Shown: piece by piece, positions 25,814 through 33,753 of the stretch
Position numbering within the stretch: the first letter of the stretch is position 1
Layout of the letters: every line of letters starts with the position of its first letter
NCBI RefSeq assembly: GCF_001042635.1
Contig: NZ_AP012331.1
Location: 930,001-994,000 of the forward strand
DNA length: 64,000 bases
Source of the DNA: Bifidobacterium scardovii JCM 12489 = DSM 13734
GTDB lineage: Bacteria > Actinomycetota > Actinomycetes > Actinomycetales > Bifidobacteriaceae
Direction of reading: 5' to 3'
Program-made: the position numbers and the translations under genes
The notes under the pieces: generated by a model
What the model was told of the DNA's origin: nothing
Database searches by the model: none
What the model saw: the letters and a program-made list of their open reading frames with translations, nothing else

Positions 25814-26701
25814 ATGACCGTCAATGCTGTTGGCATTTATGAGAAGGCTCTGCCGACCGGCCTGAGCTGGGAGGAGACCTTCGACCTCGTTCACGAACTC
25901 GGCTTCAACTTCCTGGAGTTCTCCGTGGACGAGAGCGATGAACGGCTTGCCCGCCTCGACTGGACCGAGGCCGAGCGCGCCGCCTTCCGCGAGGCGATGT
26001 GGAAAACCGGCTCACGCATCAATACGCTGATGCTTTCCGGCCACCGCCGCTTTCCGCTCGGCTCCGCCGATCCGGCCGTGCGGGGCAAAGCCCTGGAGAT
26101 GATGGACAAGGCCATCGACCTGGCCGTTGACCTGGGCGTGCGCAATATCCAAATGGCCGGATACGACGTGTACTACGAGCCGAAAACCGAATCGAGCCGC
26201 GAGTGGTTCATCGAGAACCTGCGGACCTGCGTGGACATGGCCGCCAAGAAAATGGTGATGCTGTCCATCGAAACCATGGACGATCCGTTCCTCAACTCGC
26301 TGAGCAAGGTCGATTATCTGAAAACTCAGATCCACAGCCCGTTCCTGCAGGCGTATCCGGACGTCGGCAACCTGACCGCCTGGCCGGAAAACGACGTGGC
26401 GCACGAAATCGAATCGAATATCGACAATATCGTCGCCGTGCATCTGAAGGACACCAAACCGGTCACCGCCGATTTCCCCGGCCAGTTCAAGGAGGTGCCG
26501 TTCGGCGACGGCACGGTTGACTTCGAAGCCGTGCTGCGTCTGTTCAACCGACTCGGCTACAACGGCAGCTACACCGTGGAAATGTGGACGTCCAAGGCCG
26601 CCGACCCCATCGCCGAAGTCACAGCCTCCAAAGCCTACTTCGACGGACTCTTCGAGCGGGTAGGCATCACCCAGGAACCCATCCTGCGCAAAGCCGCATA
26701 A
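25814..26701 (+). CDS. ulaE: L-ribulose-5-phosphate 3-epimerase
   Basis: 295 residues from the ATG at 25814 (TAAGGA upstream). The sequence tracks E. coli UlaE/SgbU: GIYEKALP, FLEFSVDESDERLARLDW, LSGHRRFPLGS, IQMAGYDVYYE, SIETMDDPFLNS, QAYPDVGNLTAW, VAVHLKDTKP and VEMWTSKAADP. The metal-binding Glu, Asp, His and Glu of the AP-endonuclease-2-like TIM barrel are in place (SIETMD, YPDVGN, VHLKD, VEMW). It converts L-xylulose-5-P to L-ribulose-5-P. A 234-bp gap separates it from the MFS gene and may hold a second promoter. Confidence 0.93.
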   Translation: MTVNAVGIYEKALPTGLSWEETFDLVHELGFNFLEFSVDESDERLARLDWTEAERAAFREAMWKTGSRINTLMLSGHRRFPLGSADPAVRGKALEMMDKAIDLAVDLGVRNIQMAGYDVYYEPKTESSREWFIENLRTCVDMAAKKMVMLSIETMDDPFLNSLSKVDYLKTQIHSPFLQAYPDVGNLTAWPENDVAHEIESNIDNIVAVHLKDTKPVTADFPGQFKEVPFGDGTVDFEAVLRLFNRLGYNGSYTVEMWTSKAADPIAEVTASKAYFDGLFERVGITQEPILRKAA

Positions 26702-26721
26702 TCCCGCCTTGGGCGCGGTCC

Positions 26722-26766
26722 GGCTCCCCTCGCCAAGGGGAGCTCCCGGCCAAGCCGGATGGGGGA
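26722..26766. repeat. GGCTCCCCTC palindromic repeat, diverged copy
   Basis: GGCTCCCCTCGCCAAGGGGAGC followed by CCCGGCCAAGCCGGATGGGGGA; same dispersed family, here between ulaE and the 4-epimerase gene. Confidence 0.75.
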
Positions 26767-26864
26767 GAACGACGGAAAACACCGTCGGCCGTAAGACCGC
26801 CCCCACCCATAACCGAATGCAAGTGCAACATCAATCCATCCGCAAGTGGAAAGGAAATCCAATA

Positions 26865-27557
26865 ATGGCAACTTTGGCTGATTACGGTCCTGAGGTCCGT
26901 GCCGAGGTCAAGCAGGTGCGCGAGGTCGTGGCGGCCCTGCACGAGCAGTTGATCAAGTGGAATCTGGTCGTGTGGACCGCGGGTAACGTGTCGCAGCGCC
27001 TGCACACCGCCGACCTGATGGTGATCAAGCCCTCGGGCCTGCGCTATGAGTACCTGACCCCGTCCTCCATGGTCGTGTGCGATCTGGACGGCAATGTGGT
27101 CGACGGCGCCGAGGCCCCGTCCTCGGATACCGCGTCGCACGCGTACATCTACCGCAACATGCCGGACGTGTACGGCGTGGTGCACACGCATTCCACGTAT
27201 GCGACCGCGTGGGCGGCGACGGGTCAGAACATTCCGTGCGGTCTGACGATGATGGGTGACGAGTTTGGTGGCCCGGTGCCGGTTGGCCCGTTCCGTCTGA
27301 TCGGTTCCGAGGCGATCGGCGAGGGTGTCGTCGAGACGTTGAAGAAGTATCCGAAGTCTCCGGCGGTGCTGATGCAGAATCATGGTCCGTTCACGATCGG
27401 CAAGGATGCCGAGGGTGCGGTCAAGGCTGCGGCGATGACCGAGGAGGTCGCGCATACGATGTGGGCCGCCCGTCAGCTTGGCGACATCATCGAGATCGAT
27501 CAGGCCGATATCGATAAGCTCAACGACCGCTACCAGAACGTCTACGGCCAGCACTGA
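26865..27557 (+). CDS. L-ribulose-5-phosphate 4-epimerase (AraD/UlaF family)
   Basis: 230 residues; ATG after AAAGGAAAT. Class II aldolase/epimerase fold with TAGNVSQRL, VIKPSGLRYE, SSDTASHAYIYRN, the zinc histidines of VVHTHSTYATAWA, and QNHGPFTIG with the third metal His. It converts L-ribulose-5-P to D-xylulose-5-P, the substrate of the bifid-shunt phosphoketolase, and so completes the pathway started by the upstream genes. The symbol could be araD or ulaF; the context favours the ascorbate-type role. The last codon and stop are mirrored in the downstream hairpin. Confidence 0.92.
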   Translation: MATLADYGPEVRAEVKQVREVVAALHEQLIKWNLVVWTAGNVSQRLHTADLMVIKPSGLRYEYLTPSSMVVCDLDGNVVDGAEAPSSDTASHAYIYRNMPDVYGVVHTHSTYATAWAATGQNIPCGLTMMGDEFGGPVPVGPFRLIGSEAIGEGVVETLKKYPKSPAVLMQNHGPFTIGKDAEGAVKAAAMTEEVAHTMWAARQLGDIIEIDQADIDKLNDRYQNVYGQH

Positions 27558-27653
27558 AATAACGGAGCGTTATCGGCACGGTAGAAGGTTCGACGTACCT
27601 TCGTACGCCTTCACCTTCTACCGCACCGATACCGCACGCGTTGTTTCAGTGCT
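27550..27653. repeat. Gene-end mirror hairpin, copy A
   Basis: A ~100-nt imperfect palindrome. Left arm AGCACTGAAATAACGGAGCG starts inside the last codons of the 4-epimerase gene (CAG CAC TGA). The right arm ends CGTTGTTTCAGTGCT, the inverted complement of the same codons. The centre is a small stem, CGTAC-CTTC-GTACG. The core words (TAACGGAGCG, TCGACGTRC, GTACGCCTTC, CGCACGCGTT) recur in the copy at 49287-49394. Confidence 0.8.
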
Positions 27654-27723
27654 CCGCACTGATCTGATGAGCGCCTTCCGCGCCTTGCGGACACACGCAT
27701 CAAATCAGCGCTGATCGTTTTCT
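27654..27723. repeat. Second, weaker hairpin next to copy A
   Basis: CTGATCTGATG...TCCGC and its imperfect inverted partner TGCGGACACACGCATCAAATCAG face each other across GCCT. It resembles the gene-end hairpin in design, but no gene end lies inside it. Confidence 0.5.
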
Positions 27724-27897
27724 GGCTCCCCTCTTTGAGGCTGTCCGTAGGCGAGGGCGAGACGAGAGTCGAGCAAAGAATCTGCAAGCGAAGCTTTGTC
27801 GGTAATTGCGGCGAGCTGGCGGCGAAGCCGACTGAGGGGAGCAATACGAAAGCCCCTCACCCACTACCGGTGACAGCCCTCCTCAACGAGGGGAGCC
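27724..27897. repeat. GGCTCCCCTC palindromic repeat, long copy with insertion
   Basis: Left end GGCTCCCCTCTTTGAGG and right end CCTCCTCAACGAGGGGAGCC flank a segment holding GCGAAGCCGACTGAGGGGAG and about 80 bp of other sequence. It fills the gap between the catabolic operon and the convergent lipoprotein gene. Confidence 0.75.
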
Positions 27898-27915
27898 TTG
27901 CTGAACGTACAGAAT

Positions 27916-28365
27916 CTATCCTTCCACGGTCAGCGTGTCATAGGTCTCCTCATCGAACAGCCAGACGCTGTTGGGGTGGCGGAGTCGGCCGTCATTGGCC
28001 AGCACGATCAGCTCGTCGCCGGTCGTGTAGCCTTCCGGCATGAAGGTGTCTACTGAGTCGCATTCGAACCAGACCTTGATATCGTCTCCCGCCGAGTAAT
28101 CACCGTATCGAACGTCCAGCAAATGCGCGTTGAACGTGACCCTCCGTCCGGAAGACGATCGTTTCGGTTCGCTCAACGTCGCCTTGGCAATCAGATCGGG
28201 CTTGACGTCATCGATATACGCCTGCGGGGTGTCATAGCTATTGGCGTAACTGATCGCACAGGTCGCCTGCGTGCCGTTGCCCTGAGCCGTCGGTTTCTCG
28301 CATCCCGCGGCCGGCAACAGCATCGCCAGCAACGCCATGATGGCAAGTATTCGTCTCATCCGCAT
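27916..28365 (-). CDS. Small hypothetical lipoprotein
   Basis: 149 residues from the ATG at 28365 (AAAGGAG 6 bp upstream). A signal peptide (MRMRRILAIMALLAMLLPAAGC) ends in the lipobox LPAAGC, so the mature protein should be anchored to the membrane by its Cys. The exported part is about 125 residues, mixed beta-type, with YGDYSAGDDIKVWFECDSV and GYTTGDELIVLANDGRLR. No enzyme motif is recognised. It stands alone. Confidence 0.75.
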   Translation of the reverse strand: MRMRRILAIMALLAMLLPAAGCEKPTAQGNGTQATCAISYANSYDTPQAYIDDVKPDLIAKATLSEPKRSSSGRRVTFNAHLLDVRYGDYSAGDDIKVWFECDSVDTFMPEGYTTGDELIVLANDGRLRHPNSVWLFDEETYDTLTVEG

Positions 28366-28587
28366 GATGCGCTCCTTTGCGCCGCGATTCTGGACCGTAT
28401 TGCTTTCCATCATAGAGGTGCCGGCACTGTTGGAGATCCGATGCCGTCATTGCCGTGACACGCTTACGGCGCTTATGGCGCGCTGCCGTTCCGGACGGCG
28501 GGATGTTCATCAATAGACAAAACATGGGTCTTCGGCCGCTCACGCACGATAATGGGAGTGACGATGCATGCAGCAAGGAGGTTCGTC

Positions 28588-28953
28588 ATGATCGATCATA
28601 TTGGGCTGTTTGTCGCCGATGCCGCGAAGCGAGCGGATTTCTATGAGAAGCTGTTGGCTCCGCTGGGCTACGTGAAGAAGGCGGCCTATCCGACCGCCGT
28701 GTGCTTCGCCAACGACGAGGACGGCGACAGCATCTGGGTGGAGTCCCCGAAGGACGGCGAGCCGGTGGTGCCGAGCCATGTGGCGTTCCGCGCCAAGGAT
28801 GAGGCCGCCGTCAAGGCGTTCCATGAAGCTGGTCTGGCGGCGGGCGGCACCGACAACGGCGCGCCCGGCCCTCGCCCGAACTATGGCCCCACGTACTACG
28901 CCGCGTTCATCCACGACCCGGACGGCAACAACATCGAGGCCATGCTCAGCTGA
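28588..28953 (+). CDS. VOC-family (glyoxalase/dioxygenase-fold) protein
   Basis: 121 residues from the ATG at 28588 with AAGGAGG 8 bp upstream; an in-frame ATG at 28564 has no site. Starts MIDHIGLFVADAAKRADFYEKLLAPLGY and ends YAAFIHDPDGNNIEAML, the paired beta-alpha-beta-beta-beta signature of single-domain VOC proteins; metal-type His and Glu positions are present at both ends (DHIGL, NNIEA). The substrate is unknown. Confidence 0.88.
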   Translation: MIDHIGLFVADAAKRADFYEKLLAPLGYVKKAAYPTAVCFANDEDGDSIWVESPKDGEPVVPSHVAFRAKDEAAVKAFHEAGLAAGGTDNGAPGPRPNYGPTYYAAFIHDPDGNNIEAMLS

Positions 28954-29017
28954 TGACAGCCGGCGAAAGCTGACGGAGCCGGCTGCCGGCAACCGGCGAA
29001 AGCCATAAAAAACCATG

Positions 29018-29060
29018 CGGGGCCGGCTCCTTCATCCTGTGGGAGCCGGCCCCGTTTTTT
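29018..29060. terminator. Bidirectional terminator between the VOC gene and purT
   Basis: CGGGGCCGGCTCC (29018-29030) pairs perfectly with GGAGCCGGCCCCG (29042-29054), followed by TTTTTT. On the minus strand an A6 run (T6 in RNA) lies after the stem, so it serves both convergent genes. Confidence 0.93.
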
Positions 29061-29082
29061 CGTTGGCGTTACCGCACGGTGG

Positions 29083-30417
29083 CTACCGCACGGTGATCGT
29101 CAGCGCATCGGCCACGCGCCCTGCCTTGGACCGCGCTTCGGCCTCGGATGCGTCGACGGCCAGGGCCACTGCCATGCGGCGGTGGCCGTGCACCTCGGGC
29201 TTGGCGAAGATGCGCAGATCCGTGCCGGGTTCGGCCAAGGCCGCAGCCACGTCGGCGAACTCGGCCTCACCGTCGCCGGCCACCACGATCGCGTGGCTGG
29301 CGGCCACCGAACCGGCGGGAATGCCCAGCGCCACATGCTCGGGGCCGATCGGCAGCCCCAGGATCGCGCGCGCGTGCAGCGCGAACTCGCTGAGACGCTG
29401 GGACGCCATCGTCACCATGCCCGTGTCGTGCGGGCGGGGGGACACCTCATTGAACAGGATCGATCCGTCAGTGAGCACGAACAGCTCCACGCCGAACACG
29501 CCCCATCCGGTTTCGCCGGTCGCCCGGGCCTTGGCCACCAGCCCCTCGACCGCGGCGCGCGCGATATCCTGCGCGCGTTCCGCCTCGTCGCCGGGTTCGA
29601 CGGCCGGCTGCCAGGACTCGCGGTAATCGCCGCTCTCTTGGCGCTGCCCGATCGGCGCGCACGTCACGATGCCAGCGGACGAGGAAACGGTCAGTACCGT
29701 CAGCTCGCGTTCCAGAGGCGCCAGCGCCTCGACGATCACGCGCGACACATCGCCCTCGTCGGCGGCGCGCCGGCCTTCCTGGGCCTCGACCCATGCGGCG
29801 TCGATCGCCTCGGGCGAACGCACGATCGACTGGCCGTGCCCCGACGAGCTCATCACCGGCTTGACCACGCACGGGTAGCCGACGGCCGTCGCCCCGGCGC
29901 GAAGCTCCTCCGGCGAGCCGGCGAAACGATACGGTGTGGTCGGCAGCCCAAGCTCTTCATGCGCAAGCACGCGCAGGCGCTCGCGGTCCATGCAGATCGC
30001 CGCGATCTCGGCGCTCGGCACCACCTGTATGCCGTGGGAGGCCGCATCGGCCAGCTCGGTCGTGGCGATCGCCTCGACCTCCGGCACGATGATGTCCGGG
30101 TGCACGTCGTCGAACAGCGCGCGCAGCTGAGCGGCGTCGGCCATATCGAGCACGCGCGCCTCATGCGCCACCTGTTGCGCCGGCGCGCCCGGGTATGAGT
30201 CGGCCGCGCACACCCACGCGCCGAGCCGCATCAGTTCGATCGCGACTTCCTTGCCCAGCTCGCCGGACCCGAGGAACAGCACGCGCGTCGGATGCGACCC
30301 CAGCGGCGTGCCGAGCACGCGGCCCGCGGTGGCGGGCATGCGCTTCGCATCGGCGTCGACGGCGATCGGGGAGGATTCCATGGGGGAGGAGGGACGGGCA
30401 ACGTTCATCTCAGTCAT
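29083..30417 (-). CDS. purT: Formate-dependent phosphoribosylglycinamide formyltransferase
   Basis: 444 residues, ATP-grasp fold. Motifs: LFLGSGELGKEVAIELMRLG (N-terminal nucleotide-like fold), CVVKPVMSSSGHGQS (ATP-grasp Lys and glycine loop), GWGVFGVELFVLTDGSILFNEVSPRPHDTGMVT (metal-binding Glu residues). It formylates GAR using formate and ATP. Formate is a by-product of bifidobacterial fermentation, so this folate-free route makes sense here. About 27 residues precede the usual family start, and ATGs at 30408 and 30381 are alternatives. Confidence 0.95.
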   Translation of the reverse strand: MTEMNVARPSSPMESSPIAVDADAKRMPATAGRVLGTPLGSHPTRVLFLGSGELGKEVAIELMRLGAWVCAADSYPGAPAQQVAHEARVLDMADAAQLRALFDDVHPDIIVPEVEAIATTELADAASHGIQVVPSAEIAAICMDRERLRVLAHEELGLPTTPYRFAGSPEELRAGATAVGYPCVVKPVMSSSGHGQSIVRSPEAIDAAWVEAQEGRRAADEGDVSRVIVEALAPLERELTVLTVSSSAGIVTCAPIGQRQESGDYRESWQPAVEPGDEAERAQDIARAAVEGLVAKARATGETGWGVFGVELFVLTDGSILFNEVSPRPHDTGMVTMASQRLSEFALHARAILGLPIGPEHVALGIPAGSVAASHAIVVAGDGEAEFADVAAALAEPGTDLRIFAKPEVHGHRRMAVALAVDASEAEARSKAGRVADALTITVR

Positions 30418-30553
30418 AGTTGTATTGTGCCATCGAGGGGATACCTCAGCGGGGTCGGCCGCGTCCGGAATGCCGGGCGAAGGAACCGGATAATGGTCGA
30501 ATCGTGGCGATATGTCTGAAAAGGCCCGGCCGAAGCGGGGTTAGGATGGAGCA

Positions 30554-31747
30554 ATGCTTGAAAACGGGAACGAAGGCAATGGCGGCCTTCCGGAAATCGA
30601 CCGGCCCCTGACCATCGTATTGGTCATGGACACCATCGGCAATCAGGGCAACGGCACCTCGAACTCGGCGCTGCAATACGCCCATGAGCTGGAGCGTCAG
30701 GGCCATCATGTGCGGCTTGTCGGCATCGGCGCCCCCGAGTACCCCGCGCGCGTCAACAAGGTGCCGTTGGTCTCCTGGGTGGCGGCCAAGCAGCAGATGC
30801 AGTTCGCCGAACCGAGCGAGACGCTGTTCCGCACCGCGTTTGCGGGCGCGGATGTGGTGCACATCTATCTGCCGTTCAAATTCGGGCGCTGCGCGGCCAA
30901 GGTGGCCCGCCGCATGGGCATCGCCGTGACGGCCGGCTTCCATCTCCAGCCCGAGAACGTGACCTATTCGGCCGGGCCGATCAAATATATCCCGGGCATT
31001 TCGAACTTTTTGTATGCATTGTTCCGGCACTGGCTGTACCGCAATATCGGCCACATCCATGTGCCGACCGAGATGATCGCCGGCCAGCTGCGCGCGCATG
31101 GGTACACGGCGAAGCTGCATGTGATCTCCAACGGCTACGTGCCGCGGTTCACGCCCAAGCGGCAGTGCCGGGCCGACGCTCCGGCGCCGGTGCCGTTCCG
31201 CATCGTGGCCTCGGGGCGCCTGAGCCATGAGAAGGACCATATCACGCTGATCAAGGCGATCGCCCGATGCCGCCATGCCAAGGACATCGAGCTGACGATC
31301 TGCGGCACCGGCCCGTTGCGGCGCTATCTGCGATTCCGCGCGAAGATGCTGCTGTCGCGCCCGGCGTCGATCGGCTTCCACAAGAACGCGGAGATGCCGG
31401 CGCTGCTGCGCTCCTGCGACCTGTTCGTGCATCCTTCGATCGTGGATATCGAATCGCTGAGCGTGATCGAAGGCATGGCCTCCGGCTTGGTGCCGGTGAT
31501 CGCGTCGGCCGAATTGAGCGCGGCCGGGCAGTTCGCGCTGCTCGACGAGTCGTTGTTCCCCGCGCATGACACGGTGACGCTGGCTCGCCGCATCGACTGG
31601 TGGATCGACCATCCGGCCGAGCTGGCCGAGTGGGGCGCGCGTTACGCCGCTCATACCAAGGCCCACTATTCGGTGGAGGCGTCGGTCGCGCAATTCGTGG
31701 CGATGGAGCGCGAGGCCATCGCGGACAATGCGCGCGATGCGCGGTGA
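30554..31747 (+). CDS. Glycosyltransferase family 4 protein
   Basis: 397 residues, GT-B fold. N-terminal domain begins TIVLVMDTIGNQGNGTSNSALQYAHELERQGH. The C-terminal donor-binding half has VASGRLSHEKDHITLIKAIA, LTICGTGPLRRYL and the EX7E motif region HPSIVDIESLSVIEGMASGLVPVIA. It resembles membrane glycolipid glucosyltransferases of the GT4 family, including those acting on diacylglycerol, but the acceptor cannot be told. It stands divergent from purT with 136 bp between them. Confidence 0.9.
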   Translation: MLENGNEGNGGLPEIDRPLTIVLVMDTIGNQGNGTSNSALQYAHELERQGHHVRLVGIGAPEYPARVNKVPLVSWVAAKQQMQFAEPSETLFRTAFAGADVVHIYLPFKFGRCAAKVARRMGIAVTAGFHLQPENVTYSAGPIKYIPGISNFLYALFRHWLYRNIGHIHVPTEMIAGQLRAHGYTAKLHVISNGYVPRFTPKRQCRADAPAPVPFRIVASGRLSHEKDHITLIKAIARCRHAKDIELTICGTGPLRRYLRFRAKMLLSRPASIGFHKNAEMPALLRSCDLFVHPSIVDIESLSVIEGMASGLVPVIASAELSAAGQFALLDESLFPAHDTVTLARRIDWWIDHPAELAEWGARYAAHTKAHYSVEASVAQFVAMEREAIADNARDAR

Positions 31748-31790
31748 ACGGGGCAGCTGCGGACGGGAAGGATGCCGCCGCCCGGGCTTA

Positions 31791-31820
31791 GGGCGTCTCA
31801 GGGCGTCTCAGGGCGTCTCA
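31791..31820. repeat. Three perfect 10-bp tandem repeats at a gene end
   Basis: GGGCGTCTCA occurs at 31791, 31801 and 31811; the last copy contains the stop codon (TCA on plus, TGA on minus) of the threonine aldolase gene. It may vary in copy number. Confidence 0.9.
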
Positions 31821-32855
31821 GAGCAGCGCGAGCAACTCGTCCACCTGCTCGTCGGTGGTCGACCAGCTGGTGCAAATGCGCATCACGGTGTGCGTGTCGT
31901 CGGCCTGCTCCATGAATCCGAGACGCACGCCGGCCTCCAGCCGTTCGCGGGTCGGCTGGTCGAGCGTGATGAAGATCTGGTTGGTCGGCGCGTCGAAGGT
32001 GAGCGTATAGCCCTTGGCTGTGAGCGCTGCGCGGATCCGGTCGGCCGCCGTGTTCGCGTTGCGCGCGATGCGCTGGTACAGGTCGTCGGTGAACAGCGTG
32101 TCGAACTGCAGCCCGAGCAGCCAGCCCTTGGCCAGCAGCGCGCCGTGCTGCTTGATGAGCGTCAGGAAATGCTTCGGCGTGCCACTGAACGCGCCGTGGT
32201 TGGTGAAGACGACGGCCTCGCCGAACAGGGCGCCGACCTTGGTGCCGCCGATGTAGAACACGTCGGCGATGCGGGCCAGATCGGGAAGCGTCACGTCGTT
32301 GCCGGTGGCGGTGAGCGCATAGCCGAGGCGGGCGCCGTCCACGAACAGCGGCATGTCGTACTTGTGCGCGGTCTCGGCGATCGCCTCCAGCTCGGCGAGC
32401 GTGTACAGCGTGCCGTATTCGGTCGGCTGCGAGATGTAGACGCTGCCGGGGAACACCATGTGCTCGTAGTTGCCGTCGCCGTAGAACGTGGCGCAGTAGC
32501 GGTCGAGCTCGTCGGCGTTGATCTTGCCGTTGTGATGGGGGAGCGTGAGCACCTTGTGCCCGGTCGCCTCGATGGCGCCGGCTTCATGCACGTTCACGTG
32601 CCCGCTCGCCGCCGCGACGACGCCGGCGTACTGCGGGGTGATGGAGTCGATGACCGTCTGGTTGGTCTGCGTGCCGCCGACCAGGAACCACACGTCCGCA
32701 TCGGGGGCGCCGCAGGCCTCGCGGATCCTGCCCTTGGCGGACGCGCACAGCTCGTCCGAGCCGTAGCCGGGGAACTGCGTGGCGTTCGTCTCGGCGAGGC
32801 GCGCGATGATGTCGGGGCATGCCCCGCACGAATAGTCGTTTTCGAAGGACAGCAT
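31818..32855 (-). CDS. ltaE: Low-specificity L-threonine aldolase (PLP-dependent)
   Basis: 345 residues from the ATG at 32855 (AAGGAG upstream). Fold-type I PLP enzyme. MLSFENDYSCGACPDI at the start, VGGTQTNQTVID, the Asp of LFVDGARLGYAL that pairs with the PLP ring, and the Schiff-base Lys in FYIGGTKVGAL are all visible. It splits threonine/allo-threonine into glycine and acetaldehyde, or acts on a related beta-hydroxy amino acid. Confidence 0.9.
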   Translation of the reverse strand: MLSFENDYSCGACPDIIARLAETNATQFPGYGSDELCASAKGRIREACGAPDADVWFLVGGTQTNQTVIDSITPQYAGVVAAASGHVNVHEAGAIEATGHKVLTLPHHNGKINADELDRYCATFYGDGNYEHMVFPGSVYISQPTEYGTLYTLAELEAIAETAHKYDMPLFVDGARLGYALTATGNDVTLPDLARIADVFYIGGTKVGALFGEAVVFTNHGAFSGTPKHFLTLIKQHGALLAKGWLLGLQFDTLFTDDLYQRIARNANTAADRIRAALTAKGYTLTFDAPTNQIFITLDQPTRERLEAGVRLGFMEQADDTHTVMRICTSWSTTDEQVDELLALL

Positions 32856-33005
32856 GGTGACTCCTTGATTGCACTGACTCCAGTGGATACCCCAGCCGAG
32901 CCTACCCCGAACGATAGCGCGACGCGGGGGAGCGCCCCCACACGATGCGTGTGATGCATGGCGTGTGATACGCACGATGCGCGGCGGCCGCCGATGCGCA
33001 ATGAC

Positions 33006-33037
33006 AAAACCCCGGCACCATACGGTACCGGGGTTTT
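33006..33037 (-). terminator. Terminator downstream of tRNA-His
   Basis: AAAACCCCGGCACC (33006-33019) pairs with GGTACCGGGGTTTT (33024-33037) with one mismatch; on the minus strand the stem ends in TTTT a few bases after the tRNA. Confidence 0.85.
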
Positions 33038-33041
33038 CCGG

Positions 33042-33115
33042 GGTGGCCAACGCGGCTCGAACGCGCGACCTTCTGAACCACAATCAGATGCTCTACCAAC
33101 TGAGCTATGGCCACC
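33042..33115 (-). tRNA. tRNA-His (GTG anticodon)
   Basis: The minus strand folds into a standard cloverleaf: acceptor GTGGCCA/TGGCCAC, D-arm AGCTCAGTTGGTAGAGC, anticodon stem TCTGA/TCAGA with loop TTGTGGT (anticodon GTG), and T-arm GCGCGTTCGAGCCGCGT. The extra G at -1 opposite C73 is the tRNA-His identity mark. CCA is not encoded. Confidence 0.96.
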
Positions 33116-33351
33116 ATTGCAGCCGATTCCAGCGGACTGGATTCGCGCAACAGATGGATACTATACACGAACCGGGGAGATATGTCACTTCCGTGTGTCG
33201 CGGTGGTGGCGGGATGTTGATAATGTTCGTTTCGCATTGTCGATATGGATGAAATGTTATATTTTGTTCATTTTATATTGAGTGGCAAAACAGTTGGGAA
33301 CATTGGGATATCTTGGTGTTCGACACGCTCGCGTTTACCTGGATTAATGGG
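33116..33351. other. AT-rich non-coding region upstream of a putative RNA
   Basis: The stretch 33200-33357 is clearly more AT-rich than its surroundings (for example GAAATGTTATATTTTGTTCA). No gene is seen. It probably holds promoters for tRNA-His (minus strand) and for whatever is transcribed to the right. Confidence 0.5.
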
Positions 33352-33363
33352 TATAATTACAAG

Positions 33364-33709
33364 TGAAGGCCGGAGTTGCGAATCAACAGGGGATCCTGAG
33401 GAAAGCAACGAAGCGCCGCGGCCGTGAGGTTCATGCGCAACGCCTTCGGGATAATTGAAGAACGCACTGGCGTGTGCGGAGGCGGTGGCAGCGAGGAGAT
33501 ACGGCGGGAGCCGGGCCACCAAGGCAGTGAAGCCGCGGCGATGGAGTCGCGGTGCCGCACGTCAGCGGAACGGAGAATGAGAATGCGGAGAACGGCATAG
33601 AGATGATGAGGCCGCACAGGGTGGTGCGGCATGCAAGTGGATGGGCGACCAACCTCCTTTCGGGCGACGGCCCCGGGCGAGCGAAAGAACTCCCCGGGGC
33701 CGTCGTTTT
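33364..33709 (+). ncRNA. Candidate structured non-coding RNA, about 345 nt
   Basis: A consensus -10 (TATAAT, 33352-33357) and a strong intrinsic terminator (33666-33709) bracket a GC-rich segment with no credible coding frame on either strand. It can form several stems, such as GCCGCAC-AGGGTG-GTGCGGC at about 33610-33629. The flanking genes point away (tRNA-His, minus) or end towards it (peptidase, minus), so a plus-strand terminator here has no protein gene to serve. RNase P, tmRNA and SRP RNA core motifs were looked for and not found. The -35 is poor, so this remains a hypothesis. Confidence 0.3.
33666..33709 (+). terminator. Strong plus-strand intrinsic terminator
   Basis: GACGGCCCCGGG (33666-33677) pairs with CCCGGGGCCGTC (33693-33704), followed by GTTTT. 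Confidence 0.85.
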
Positions 33710-33753
33710 GTGCGCGCCGTGTCGTGCCGCGCTGGCCCCCGGCGCGGAAGACC

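Noticed and set aside
33610..33629. T-box-like sequence AGGGTGG
   Set aside because: The seven bases on each side pair with each other as a simple hairpin (GCCGCAC/GTGCGGC). The T-box consensus ACCGCG is missing, and no plus-strand tRNA-synthetase gene follows.
33364..33709. RNase P RNA (rnpB)
   Set aside because: GAGGAAAG is present once, but the other universally conserved blocks (GGTAAACC-type, ACAGAA-type) are not seen, so the identification does not hold.
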